Shown: positions 1 to 7,844 of the stretch, one piece after another
Position numbering within the stretch: position 1 is the first letter of the stretch
Layout of the letters: every line of letters starts with the position of its first letter
Assembly (NCBI GenBank): GCA_020720045.1
Contig: DYPH01000037.1
Span: 1-44,429 of the forward strand
Length of the DNA stretch: 44,429 nucleotides
Direction of reading: 5' to 3'
Source of the DNA: Sorangium cellulosum
GTDB taxonomy: Bacteria; Myxococcota_A; Polyangia; Polyangiales; Polyangiaceae
Made by a program: the position numbers and the translations under genes
Notes under the pieces: model-generated
Told to the model about the DNA's origin: nothing
Seen by the model: the letters and a program-made list of their open reading frames with translations, nothing else
Databases searched by the model: none

Positions 1-266
1 CCTAGGCGACGACGGACCGCTGCACAACGACGCGACGCTCGCGCGCTGTAGCGGGATTCCCTTCTGCGCTTGGCCGCGGTGATCCTCGGCCCTCTCGGGC
101 CCTCGACGACAACCGGGCACGGTTGCCCCGTCGCCTCCGGCATTTGTGGGACGTCGCGAACCCCGCGGCCTCGTAACGGCGTGCGGAGCCCGCAAGCATC
201 GGACATCGGAGAACGACGGCCCCGTGACGGGGCGCGGCTCGCCCTGATAGGTTCCGCCCAGCGACG
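1..266. other. Left-edge stretch with no supportable gene
   Basis: I see no convincing coding signal here. The short open frames on both strands are rich in Arg, Pro and Gly, as expected of chance frames in high-GC DNA, and none resembles a known family. The stretch presumably holds the tail of something outside the window plus the promoter of the DUF4365 gene that starts at 267, but I cannot point to a promoter. Confidence 0.5.
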
Positions 267-818
267 ATGAATCCGCTGATCCTGAACGACCAAGAATCAG
301 AGCTGAGCTACGCGTACTTGCATGCCGTCGCGGCGGCGGCCGGCATGTCGTGCACGGTGAGCGGTCGCCACGAAGACGCCCACGGCATCGACGCGACGAT
401 CACCGCTTGGGGCGACTGGGGGCCTGAGGCGCTTCGCGAGGTCACGTTCAACGTGCAACTCAAGGCGACCGTTTCGGAGCCGGCGAAGGGCGCGGATCGG
501 CTCTCCTATTCGCTCAAAGGGGTCTCCCGGTACGACGCCCTCCGCTCGGAAAAGGTCAGCGTTCCTCGGATCCTCGTCGTCCTCTTCCTGCCGAAGGATG
601 CCGCCGACTGGCTGCGCCACTCGACCGACGAACTCGCGCTCCTCCACTGCGCCTACTGGGTCTTGCGCGGCGCGCCACCGACGGACAACGCATCGGCGGT
701 GACCGTCTATCTCCCGACGGAGAACGCCCTCTCGCCCGCCACCCTGCGCGAACTCGCCTCTTCGCTGGCGAACCACGCCATCCCGAAGTACGCGCTCGGG
801 ACGGAGGCTTCTCGGTGA
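267..818 (+). CDS. DUF4365 domain protein (restriction-endonuclease-like fold)
   Basis: This 183-residue protein matches the DUF4365 family, which is predicted to adopt a PD-(D/E)XK nuclease fold and is common in defence and mobile-element contexts. Visible family landmarks are Glu12 in the first helix (QESELSYAYLHAVAA), Asp42 in GIDATI, and the Gln64-x-Lys66 pair in NVQLKAT, which together make a plausible E-D-QxK active site. The length fits a single-domain member and the whole fold seems present. The stop codon overlaps the GTG of the next gene (GTGA, 815-818), so the two should be translationally coupled. Nuclease activity and defence role are inferred from the family and the gene pairing; the substrate is unknown. 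The ATG at 267 is the only good start. Confidence 0.8.
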   Translation: MNPLILNDQESELSYAYLHAVAAAAGMSCTVSGRHEDAHGIDATITAWGDWGPEALREVTFNVQLKATVSEPAKGADRLSYSLKGVSRYDALRSEKVSVPRILVVLFLPKDAADWLRHSTDELALLHCAYWVLRGAPPTDNASAVTVYLPTENALSPATLRELASSLANHAIPKYALGTEASR

Positions 819-1916
819 CTTTCTTGCTCCCTATCGACGTCCGCGACTTCCTCCTCGCCGTGGGGTGGACGCTCGACCAGCGCCTCCTCGACGCCCGGGG
901 ACTGTTCGCCCTCACCCACCTCCCACCCGGGCCGCCAGATTGTTCTGCCGGTGGAAGACGTCGACGATCGGGACGAGGCCGTTCGGCTCGCGCTCGCGAA
1001 GATCTCCGGAATGATGAACATTTCCGTTCCCGAGCTCACGCGGCGGATCCTGCGCCGGAACTCGGATCGGATCTCGCTTCGCTTCTTCGACGGCGAAATC
1101 AGCGAGGCGCTCCCCTTCTCCTTCGCGGCGGCCGCCGTCACCGGCGCCGAACGTCTCTTGCGGAGCGCAGCAGCCTCCGCTTCGAAGCCGAAGCTCGTGC
1201 ATCCCTCCCGCCTGTCGACCGCCGCCCGCCACTTTGCCGACGAGATCCAGTTCGACCAGACCAGCAGCGGGAGCTTCGTCCTCAACCTTGCGTGCCCGAT
1301 CCACGTCGATCCGCAGACCGGAGTCGCCTTCGGCCGCAACGCGACGCGCGACCTTCACCGCGGGCTACGCACCCTCGTGCGCGCCATCGAAGCCGATACC
1401 GTGGGAGCGCTCATCGACGAGCAACGCCGCGCGAAACAGCCGATTCTCTCGGTGAACTTCTGCCAGGGCTTGGCGGAGCTCTCGGATGAGAAGCTCGCGA
1501 ACTCCCTCGAAATTGCGTTCGACTGGGCCGTCACCTTGCCGGAACCGGACCTCGCCCGAACGGTGACGATCCGCCGCCCCTACTTCGCGCGCATCGCCGA
1601 AGTCGCCCAGGCGCTCGCCGAGCGGAAGGGGCCGGAAAAGCCGCAAGCCTTCGTCGGGACCGTCGACGGGCTCTTCGGCACCTTTGGGGACGACGAGCGG
1701 CGCTCCGGTGACGTTGAAGTCCTTGTTTTTCAGGCCGATTCCGTCCCCCTCCGCGTCGTCCTCGACCTCCCCGCCGACGCCTACCGCTGCCCGATGGACG
1801 CCCACGCAAGCCCGGAACGGTTCGTCGCGTTTCACGGCCTCCTCCGGGCCGGGCGACAGCCGTGCCGCGTCGAAGCGGTCACCGACTTCCGCCTCGTGAC
1901 CAACCCGCCCGCATAA
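815..1916 (+). pseudogene. Frameshifted partner of the DUF4365 gene, about 365 residues if restored
   Basis: Two frames together make one plausible protein. The GTG at 815 opens a frame with a natural N-terminus (MTFLLPIDVRDFLLAVGW, up to about LFALTH near 915), after which it turns into Arg-rich noise. The +1-shifted frame becomes protein-like from about 921 (HPGRQIVLPVEDVDD) and runs to 1916. The shift therefore lies between about 905 and 935. The restored product has a small N-terminal alpha/beta region, the GRQIVLPV strand, then a mainly helical body and a C-terminal beta-rich segment (about the last 100 residues). I recognise the style as an uncharacterised family that sits beside DUF4365 genes, but I cannot name a domain. 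It may be a true pseudogene, a sequencing error, or a programmed shift. If only the second frame is used, the GTG at 951 starts a 321-residue product. Confidence 0.6.
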
Positions 1917-1982
1917 GGCGTCAGGAACGCGTTCTCCGATCCGGCGTCTCGCCAGGTGGAGACAAACGCGTGACACGCGCCT

Positions 1983-2438
1983 TCACCCCAAAGGCGCAAA
2001 CACCTGAATCTCCACGTCTTCCAGCTCCGCGAGCCCCCGCGTGATCAGCGGGCGGACGTCGTCCCACGCGAGGCCGCCGAGCCCTGCGCCGAGCGCGGGG
2101 ATCGCAATGGAGCCGCTCTTCCTCGCGCGGACGACGCGGACGAGATCGCGGAGCCCGTCTTCCACGCAGCTCAGCTTCGACGGATCCCGCCAATGGGCTT
2201 TCGTTGGAAAATTGAGGATATACCGCGGCTGTACCAAGCCGCCCGCCTCAAAGACGAACACGCTCCTGACGGCGAGCGCGCCTGCCTTTGCGGCCGCTTC
2301 GTAGGCTTTGAAGTTTGCCGGGAACGCCTTCTTGAACGCCAAAGCGAGCCCTTTGCCCATCACGCCGACGGTGTTCACCGGGTTGACGAGCGCCTCCACC
2401 TTCGCCGCGAGGAGGTCTCCGGAGACGAACGCGATCAT
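1983..2438 (-). CDS. Macrodomain protein, DarG/TARG1-like ADP-ribosyl hydrolase
   Basis: This 151-residue protein is a single macrodomain of the DarG/TARG1 class. Family marks are GDLL (7-10), ALVNPVNTVGVMGKGLA (16-32, the ribose-binding loop), NFPTK (77-81), and IPALGAGLGGLAW (113-125, the phosphate loop). Proteins of this class remove ADP-ribose from DNA or protein; in DarG a lysine in the NFPTK segment is catalytic, and Lys is present here at residue 80. Known DarG antitoxins carry a further C-terminal domain and sit beside the DarT toxin. This protein ends right after the macrodomain and no DarT gene is visible nearby, so it is an orphan or a house-cleaning or anti-toxin enzyme. It converges with the preceding plus-strand gene and lies 227 bp from the PIN gene. 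Confidence 0.85.
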   Translation of the reverse strand: MIAFVSGDLLAAKVEALVNPVNTVGVMGKGLALAFKKAFPANFKAYEAAAKAGALAVRSVFVFEAGGLVQPRYILNFPTKAHWRDPSKLSCVEDGLRDLVRVVRARKSGSIAIPALGAGLGGLAWDDVRPLITRGLAELEDVEIQVFAPLG

Positions 2439-2665
2439 CCCGTTCGTGTACGCCGATGGCCGATGGTGGCGGAAGCCGAAAGGCGATCCCCTCCCCGCCC
2501 TCGCGCTCGGCCCGGAGGCGCCCCTCCACTTTCCCGAATCTTCTCCAACCCTCCGAAGGGGGCCAGCGCCGCACCCCCGATCCCGTTCGCCCGACGATTC
2601 ATCGCGCGCACCTTAGAGGGTTGCCTTCGGTAGTTATGCGGCGAAGTTCGCGCCCGGTCCGACTC

Positions 2666-3193
2666 TTACCCCCGCACCCGCTTCCGAAACCGCTTCAGAA
2701 CGTCCGCCGTCACTCGCCGCGTCCCCGATGCGTGAAGCGCCTCGACGCGTCCGTCCGCGAAGCGGGAGACGGCGCGGAGGTCTCCACGAACGCGTGCGAG
2801 CGCTCGTTCCCGTTCAAGCGCGCCGTGGTCGACAAGATCGAGGAGCAACGAGAGCCCCCATGCGATGTCGACGCCGTGAGCCTCGCATTCGCGCCGGAGC
2901 CGACGATCGTTGGTGACGCACGTCGCCGCTAGCTCTTTGGCGAGAAGCAGGCAGATCCAATCGTCCATCGCGAGCGGGTGCCCCTTCGCCCGATTCGCCG
3001 CGTCAAACAGCATCTCTAAAGGGGCATCGGTCACGACAATGCCGAGTGCTTCCACTTCGTCGCGTGAAATACTCGTCACCGCGGCAACAACCGCCGCCGG
3101 AACATGCACGCTCGCGATCCGCCGATGAACTTCCGTCAGAAGCTCGCGGCCCATCACGCAGAAATCGATCAGGACGTTCGCATCGACGATCAA
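2666..3193 (-). CDS. PIN-domain ribonuclease, probable type II toxin
   Basis: This 175-residue PIN domain has the expected acidic cluster: Asp4 in VDANVLID, Glu46 in the SRDEVEAL helix, Asp77/Asp78 in AMDDW, and Asp96 in TNDRRLR. PIN toxins use such residues to bind Mg2+ and cut RNA. The segment after TNDRRLRRECEAHG, ending in a helix with LLLDLVDHGALE, is typical of the COG-type VapC-like proteins that pair with non-VapB antitoxins. The start is TTG at 3193, 18 bp after the stop of the XRE/ImmA gene and with no in-frame ATG or GTG nearby, so translation is probably coupled to that gene. The antitoxin-first order suggests a toxin-antitoxin operon. The toxin role is inferred; the RNA target is unknown. 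Confidence 0.82.
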   Translation of the reverse strand: MIVDANVLIDFCVMGRELLTEVHRRIASVHVPAAVVAAVTSISRDEVEALGIVVTDAPLEMLFDAANRAKGHPLAMDDWICLLLAKELAATCVTNDRRLRRECEAHGVDIAWGLSLLLDLVDHGALERERALARVRGDLRAVSRFADGRVEALHASGTRRVTADVLKRFRKRVRG

Positions 3194-3211
3194 GATTCGT
3201 CGAACGGCCCC

Positions 3212-4384
3212 TTAGGCATCGATCCACTCATCTTCCCGCTCGCGGAGTTCAAGGAGCGTGATTCCGAGAATCTCTGCCGCTTTCGCGTGGGTGATCAGCG
3301 ACTTGTCGAGCGCTTCGCGTACGAGCCGCGCGCGACGCTCTTCAACGAAATCGACGCTCTCCAGCCGATTGGGCTCATCGGAAGCTCGTGACGACACGAA
3401 GAAAGCCGGACTCACCTTCGGTTCTGGTTCTTCTTTCTTGGAGAGACTCCGGCCGTAGTGCTTCTTGTGCGTCGCATAGAAGCTCATCCACGCGAGCTTC
3501 TTCCTCTCCGCGGAAGCGCCTTCCGTCATGCGCGCCACGATCGTCTGCCAAGAGACGCCAAAGCGCCGCTTCACGGCAATGATGCGGTCAAAGAAAGGGA
3601 GCCCCTTCGTCGCCGCAACTTCGGCAGCAAACAGCTGCTCGGGCACCAGAAAATAGCTCGCAAAACGATCCGCTTCCGCCTCTTCCGCGCTCTCTTCGTC
3701 GGTCGCGCGGACTTGGTACGCGCCCGGATGCAGCAAGAGATGGCCGAGTTCGTGGGCCGCCGTAAAGATCCAGCGCTCCACGGAGATCCGTTCCCAGGTA
3801 TTCACGACGACCGCGGGACCGCCATCTTCGGCTGCGACGGAGAGCCCAAAGAAGGCTTCGGTGGCGACCGCCGGCGGCATGAGAACTTTCACCCCATGCG
3901 CCTCCAAGAGACCTCCAATATTGCGAACGATCTCCGAGCCGCCGTCGTGATCCAAATGGGCGATCCGTCGGGCTGCGATCGCCGCTTTCTTGGCAATATC
4001 CGCCTCCCCGGCGGCACGCCCTTCGGCGACCATCGCCAGGATCGGCGCAAACGCAAACGGCAGGCGTTGCCCCAGAAGATCTTCAAGAAACGTGTAGTGG
4101 CCGAGTTCCGTCGCAACGGTGGCGAGCACGTCCGCGCGGGAGGCGAGCTTTTTGGCCGCGCGGAAACGGACGTGGGTCAGCGTCGGCGCTTCGACGAGCA
4201 GCTCCCCGAGGCCAACCCCAAGGGCCGCCGCCAGTCGCAGGAGCGAATCGACGCGTGGGACCGCCGCCCCCTTCTCGACGTTTCGATAGCCGACGCGAGA
4301 AAGTGCAGCGTTTTCTGCAAGTTCTCCCTGGCTCATCTTCCGCGCGACCCGCAATCGGCGCAGGTTCGCGGCCAGCGTCTCCAT
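3212..4384 (-). CDS. XRE HTH plus ImmA/IrrE-type metallopeptidase, probable antitoxin
   Basis: This 390-residue protein has an XRE helix-turn-helix at about residues 5-60 (RRLRVARKMSQGELAENA, then RNVEKG) followed by a COG2856/ImmA zinc-peptidase domain with HELGHLLLH (about 211-219) and a downstream EEAEADRFASYFLVP segment supplying the third ligand. ImmA-type peptidases cleave repressors; XRE-peptidase fusions are also predicted antitoxins for adjacent toxins. The C-terminal 60 residues carry another helical segment (AKAAEILGITLLELRERE), like a second small HTH. I chose the ATG at 4384 because GGAGG lies about 9 bases upstream; the ATG at 4402 has no such site. It precedes the PIN gene by 18 bp. 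Autorepression is likely given the repeats upstream at 4416-4443. Confidence 0.85.
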   Translation of the reverse strand: METLAANLRRLRVARKMSQGELAENAALSRVGYRNVEKGAAVPRVDSLLRLAAALGVGLGELLVEAPTLTHVRFRAAKKLASRADVLATVATELGHYTFLEDLLGQRLPFAFAPILAMVAEGRAAGEADIAKKAAIAARRIAHLDHDGGSEIVRNIGGLLEAHGVKVLMPPAVATEAFFGLSVAAEDGGPAVVVNTWERISVERWIFTAAHELGHLLLHPGAYQVRATDEESAEEAEADRFASYFLVPEQLFAAEVAATKGLPFFDRIIAVKRRFGVSWQTIVARMTEGASAERKKLAWMSFYATHKKHYGRSLSKKEEPEPKVSPAFFVSSRASDEPNRLESVDFVEERRARLVREALDKSLITHAKAAEILGITLLELREREDEWIDA

Positions 4385-4410
4385 GTTCACAGATGCCTCC
4401 ATCGGAAGGC

Positions 4411-4446
4411 AAACTTATCAGGTTGACGAATCCTGTCTATCAGTCA
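4411..4446. promoter_or_regulatory. Operator-like direct repeats upstream of the XRE/PIN operon
   Basis: The hexamer TATCAG occurs at 4416-4421 and again at 4438-4443, exactly 22 bp apart, or two helical turns. The stretch is locally AT-richer than its surroundings. A further inverted repeat, TGCCTTCC with GGAGGCA on the minus strand (about 4394-4411), overlaps the ribosome-binding region. This is what an XRE autorepressor operator might look like, but the assignment rests on position and spacing alone. Confidence 0.4.
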
Positions 4447-4464
4447 CGAACGCCCGCGCACAGC

Positions 4465-5079
4465 CTATGGACCACCACGAGAGAGCGTCGGCGGCGACGG
4501 TGAACGCCTAACGCCCATCCGCCCGCGGCGAAAACCAGTCCGCGGAAACATGCGTCGCAGCGCGTCCTTCCGCGAAGCGGGAGACGCCTCGGCGCGGGCT
4601 TCGCTTGCCACGAAGAGGTCGATCCCGCCGTCGTAGGGGGCGAAGGCCTCCCCGGTCGCGACCGAAAACCAGACCGCCCGGAGCGCGTCGTTCGCGATTT
4701 CGTCGATGAGCGCCTCGAAGAGGCCGGGCCCGTGGGGCCAGGTAATTTGCGCGACGTCGACGCGCAGCGGCTCGCAAAACAGCGGATGCTCGCAGCGACC
4801 GCCCGCCACGAGCGTCACGGGAAGGCGGTCGAGGATCGAAGGCGCCTCGTAGAAGGACGGGACGACCAACCAGACGGCGCTCCCGGCAGGGAAAAGCGCG
4901 GCGGCGGCGGCCCACGCGCGGCGCCGAACCTCCGCGCGCTCCCCGTCTTCTTCCGCGTAGCGCTTGGACCCGGGGAGCGAGTGGAGGCGCAGCCACCGGT
5001 CGCCGTGGTCGGCGCGAAGGCAGTAACCGACGGGGGCCGTCGCCCCGAAGTGCTCGCGGAACCAGTGGTCAAACCGCAT
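4465..5079 (-). CDS. DUF3885-like protein
   Basis: The protein begins MRFDHWFREHFG at 5079 and is about 204 residues long; a longer frame to 5142 adds only low-complexity Arg-rich residues, so I chose the internal ATG. Segments WLRLHSLPGSKRY (about 29-41) and PYDGGIDLFV (about 147-156) match the conserved ends of DUF3885, a family of unknown function often encoded near toxin or immunity genes. No signal peptide or membrane segment is visible, so it is probably cytoplasmic. The last 15 residues (RRSPSPPTLSRGGP) do not look like the family and resemble translated repeat DNA, so the native C-terminus may have been altered. The function is unknown; the family match is moderately sure. Confidence 0.6.
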   Translation of the reverse strand: MRFDHWFREHFGATAPVGYCLRADHGDRWLRLHSLPGSKRYAEEDGERAEVRRRAWAAAAALFPAGSAVWLVVPSFYEAPSILDRLPVTLVAGGRCEHPLFCEPLRVDVAQITWPHGPGLFEALIDEIANDALRAVWFSVATGEAFAPYDGGIDLFVASEARAEASPASRKDALRRMFPRTGFRRGRMGVRRSPSPPTLSRGGP

Positions 5080-5110
5080 TGCGAACCGTATCGGCCCTGG
5101 CGGGCGCCCA

Positions 5111-5208
5111 CGCAAATGCATACGTGCGCGCCGTTTCCTCACCGCCTACGGCGGTTCCGGGCGGACGCGCAACTGCATTCGCCCGCGCCGTTTCCTCACC
5201 GCCGACGA
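5111..5208. repeat. Tandem imperfect repeat, 57-bp period
   Basis: Two 41-bp copies (5111-5151 and 5168-5208) match at about 35 positions, with the block CGCGCCGTTTCCTCACCGCC identical in both. They lie in the gap between the divergent DUF3885 and 88-residue genes. With only two copies and a 16-bp spacer unlike any CRISPR spacer, this is a small tandem duplication or a pair of interspersed elements. It may contain the promoter of either neighbour, but I see no clear hexamers. Confidence 0.65.
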
Positions 5209-5242
5209 TGCACGCGGTCGAGGCGCACGCTACGTTCCGCGT

Positions 5243-5509
5243 ATGACGAAGCGGAACCTTGCTGACCCCAGCTACGAGCCCTCCGACGCAGACTTCGCCG
5301 AACTCCTGAAAAACGCGTTTGAGGATATCGCCACGAAGCCGTCGAACCTCGTGCGTACGCCGTCGGTTTCCGAAGCCGAATCGGTTCGCGCCGAACGACA
5401 AGCGCAAATCGCTGAATTGCAGAAACATGCGTTCGCCCACGTCGCCGCCTATCGCGCAAAAAAGGCGCAGGGGGCCGAGCCGAGCCTCGCGTCACTGCCG
5501 ACTCAGTGA
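5243..5509 (+). CDS. Small hypothetical protein, 88 residues
   Basis: I do not recognise a named domain. The sequence has balanced composition, with an acidic start (NLADPSYEPSDADFAELLKN) and two helical segments rich in Ala, Glu and Lys, unlike the Arg/Pro-rich frames on the other strand, so it is probably a real gene. It lacks a signal peptide or membrane helix and carries no Cys. The repeated pattern (L/Q)KxAFxxxA occurs at about 22-28 (LKNAFEDIA) and 60-68 (LQKHAFAHVA), suggesting an internal duplication of a short helical unit. The ATG at 5243 is the first in the frame; the upstream region contains the 57-bp period repeat. The role is unknown. Confidence 0.6.
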   Translation: MTKRNLADPSYEPSDADFAELLKNAFEDIATKPSNLVRTPSVSEAESVRAERQAQIAELQKHAFAHVAAYRAKKAQGAEPSLASLPTQ

Positions 5510-5588
5510 GATCCTTGCCGTTCCGAGGCGGCCATCTCAAACCGCATTGCGCATCCCCTCCGCCAAAATCACTGCGAAAACATCTCTC

Positions 5589-5993
5589 TCAGGCCAACCG
5601 CTCGAGGAGCTCGCGGACGTCGCGGTGCCAGTCGGTGTCTTCTCCGTTTTCGTCCCAGAGTTCGCGGAGTTCGGAGTTTTCAAACACGCGCAAGACCGCC
5701 CGCCGCGCACGGGCCGCACCGACCGCCTTCGCCCCCGCGCGATGTTCTTCGACCGCGAGCCAATCGGCGGCGTCCGGGTTGAGGCGCTCCTCCCCCTTCC
5801 CGAGCGCGGCCGAAACGAGCTCGCCGGCGGCAAGGGCGGCGGAGGCTTCGTCGACCTCAATGTAGGTCGCAGCGTCCGCGTCCCCGGCCGCGTCGAGTGC
5901 GGCGCCGACGAGCGACGGATCACCGTCCGTGAGATCGCCGAGCCAATCGAGGGCCGAATCGTTGGCAAATGCCGTGTGTCCCCACGCGCCCAT
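5589..5993 (-). CDS. DUF4259 domain protein
   Basis: A 134-residue protein starting MGAWGHTAFANDSALDWLGDL, the diagnostic opening of DUF4259, a family of uncharacterised cytoplasmic proteins. A middle block of Ala/Glu-rich helices and a C-terminal helix ending in ELRELWDENG then DVRELLERLA complete the usual architecture. I chose the ATG at 5993 because the family begins with MGAWG; the longer frame to 6125 adds unrelated residues. No catalytic motif is known for the family and none is evident. It is a single gene between unrelated plus-strand genes. Confidence 0.85.
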   Translation of the reverse strand: MGAWGHTAFANDSALDWLGDLTDGDPSLVGAALDAAGDADAATYIEVDEASAALAAGELVSAALGKGEERLNPDAADWLAVEEHRAGAKAVGAARARRAVLRVFENSELRELWDENGEDTDWHRDVRELLERLA

Positions 5994-6148
5994 CGCAAAT
6001 CTCCAACAAAAAGGGTGAGGGCGCGGAGGGTAGCTGCTCGCCGGAAAGCACGCGGAGGATTCGACCTTTGCCCGGTCGAAGTGGGCCCGAAGCGCCTCAA
6101 ACTCCTCAGCTTCTCGTGCCACCAAAGACCCACTATAGGTCCCCCGCG

Positions 6149-6664
6149 ATGAACTACCGCGAGCCGGCGAACCCGAAAGAGTGGACGATCGAGACGAAAA
6201 CGTCCGCCGCCGACCGCGTCAAGGAGCATCGGAAGGTCATCGAGGGCTACGATTCCATTTTTTGGCAAGAGACCGTCGGATTGGCCCTCGTCGGTGCTGC
6301 GCTCGCTTCCGCCGTAGACTCGCCGCGCGCCCCCGACGACGTGCCTCGCATCCTTGCCGTGACGGTCATCGTCGCCGCCCTCTACCGGTTCGCGGTGGTG
6401 CCGATCCTCGTCCGCGCAACGAGCGTTGCGCCGTTTGACCCTTCAGCTCTGCGAAGAAGGATTCGCCTTTGAGTGGGAGGGGGATGGTCGTTCACCCACT
6501 GGCACAGCGTCGAAGAGGTCGCCGAGACCGAGAACTGCATCGGCTACCGAATTGGCCTGATCTTCCGCGCGATCCCGAAGAAGGCCTTCCAGCCCGGCGA
6601 GGAGGCGATCTTCCGCGCCATCGCTGCACGGAAGATCGCCGCCGCCAAAAAGCCGAACGAATAA
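6149..6664 (+). pseudogene. Decayed copy of the adjacent YcxB-like membrane protein
   Basis: The first part (6149 to about 6422) encodes MNYREPANPKEWTIETK and two hydrophobic segments, closely matching the first 100 residues of the intact gene at 6735. It then jumps directly to sequence matching the last 75 residues. The reading frame changes at the junction (ALRRLTLQLCEEG is in another frame from 6423) and shifts back near 6490, so that WSFTHWHSVEEV continues to 6664 in the original frame; an in-frame TGA at 6470-6472 interrupts it. Relative to the 1104-bp intact copy, about 590 bp are missing. The tail is still very similar at DNA level (CCCGAAGAAGGCCTTCCAGC occurs in both), so the duplication is fairly recent. 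A short two-helix product could still be made, but the gene is broken. Confidence 0.75.
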
Positions 6665-6734
6665 GGGAGGTTTGTGCGCCGGCACGTCGGCTCTTCGACG
6701 AGAGCGAGTCAACCGAGGTATGCCTAAACCCACA

Positions 6735-7838
6735 ATGAACGACCGCGAGACGGCCACCCCGGAAGAGTGGACGATCAACACAAGCACGACCGCCGAAGAA
6801 CGTGCCGAAGCCCACCGGGAACTCATGGGGTTCTACAGCGGCTTTTTCTGGGGGGAAGCTGCCGGCATCATGTTCGTCGGTGCGCTGCTCGCGACGGCGG
6901 TTCGAACGTGGAGCGACCCCGACGCGGCGCCACGCATCCTCGCCGCCTCCGCGATCGGCGCCATCCTCTACCGGTTCGCCGTTGCGCCGGTCCTCGCCCG
7001 CGCGACCCTCGCCCGCACACCGGCCCCCGCGCCGTCGGTCACACTCCGGGTCAGCGACGAAGGGCTCGGCATCGCCAATAGCCAGGGGAACGATTTCTAT
7101 GGCTGGGACTGGGTAAGCGACATCGAAGAGAAGGGCACCGGGGCAAAAGCCAACGTTTCCATCGTCTTGCGGACCTACCATGAGATCGCGGGGCCGGCGA
7201 CGAGGTTCCCCAAAGAGGCGCTCGACGCCATCCGGGCACGGATCAAACCGGCCGGCAGCGGGACGACGCGCACCTCGAACACGTGCGTCGATCGCGGTCT
7301 CACGCCGATCGCCGGCGGGCTCGTCCGCTTCCGCGAGTCGGGCGACACCGTCCTCAACCCGACGACGCGACCGCCGGTCCTTTCCGCCGCCGAAATCCTC
7401 GCCATCCGCGTCCCTTTTGCGCTTCCGCCCTTCCTCCTCGCCGCCCAATCCGAGCAAGCCCGCCACTGGCCCCACAGCGCCTATACGGTCGGCGCCCTCG
7501 CCCTCTCCATCGCGTTTGGTCGTATCCTGTTCACCTTCGTCCCCACGCAACAGAAATTCGCGCTCGCCCGCTTCAATCTGCTCTTCCAAGACAAGGCTCT
7601 CCGGCGATTGACCGTCCAGCTTTGCGAGGAGGGTCTCGCCTATGAGTGGGACGGGGGATCGTCGCTGACCGAGTGGCACAACGTCGAGGCGGTCCCCGAC
7701 ACGGAGAAATGCATCGGCTACCGTATCGGCCTCATCTTCCAGGCGATCCCGAAGAAGGCCTTCCAGCCGAGCGAACTCGAAGCCTTCCAGGAGATCGCTG
7801 CGCGGAAGATCGCCGCCGCGAAAAAGCCAAGCGAATAA
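6735..7838 (+). CDS. YcxB-like membrane protein with two repeated halves
   Basis: About 367 residues. Two hydrophobic helices near residues 30-75 (GIMFVGALLATAV and AASAIGAILYRFAVAP) are followed by a soluble segment with FYGWDWVSDIEEKG; then a second hydrophobic pair near 220-280 is followed by a similar soluble segment with LTEWHNVEAV, ending in IPKKAFQPSELEAF. The membrane pair plus PH-like soluble domain, with a W-x-x-V core and a 'pKrAf' end, is the pattern of YcxB-like proteins, whose function is unknown. The protein therefore looks like an internal duplication of that unit. I chose the ATG at 6735 by alignment with the decayed copy upstream (MNYREP and MNDRET); the ATG at 6720 is an alternative with a closer GAGG. 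Confidence 0.65.
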   Translation: MNDRETATPEEWTINTSTTAEERAEAHRELMGFYSGFFWGEAAGIMFVGALLATAVRTWSDPDAAPRILAASAIGAILYRFAVAPVLARATLARTPAPAPSVTLRVSDEGLGIANSQGNDFYGWDWVSDIEEKGTGAKANVSIVLRTYHEIAGPATRFPKEALDAIRARIKPAGSGTTRTSNTCVDRGLTPIAGGLVRFRESGDTVLNPTTRPPVLSAAEILAIRVPFALPPFLLAAQSEQARHWPHSAYTVGALALSIAFGRILFTFVPTQQKFALARFNLLFQDKALRRLTVQLCEEGLAYEWDGGSSLTEWHNVEAVPDTEKCIGYRIGLIFQAIPKKAFQPSELEAFQEIAARKIAAAKKPSE

Positions 7839-7844
7839 AAGAGA

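Noticed and set aside
2439-2665. Hidden gene between the macrodomain and PIN genes
   Set aside because: Frames there are Arg/Pro-rich; the stretch contains short GC-rich inverted repeats (CCCTCCGAAGGG) but no family-like protein.
5111-5208. Possible CRISPR array from the 57-bp period repeat
   Set aside because: Only two imperfect copies, a 16-bp gap, and no cas genes.
5068-5550. The 15-base word TCAAACCGCATTGCG present at 5068-5082 and 5536-5550
   Set aside because: One such match is expected by chance in a window this size, and the flanks do not align.
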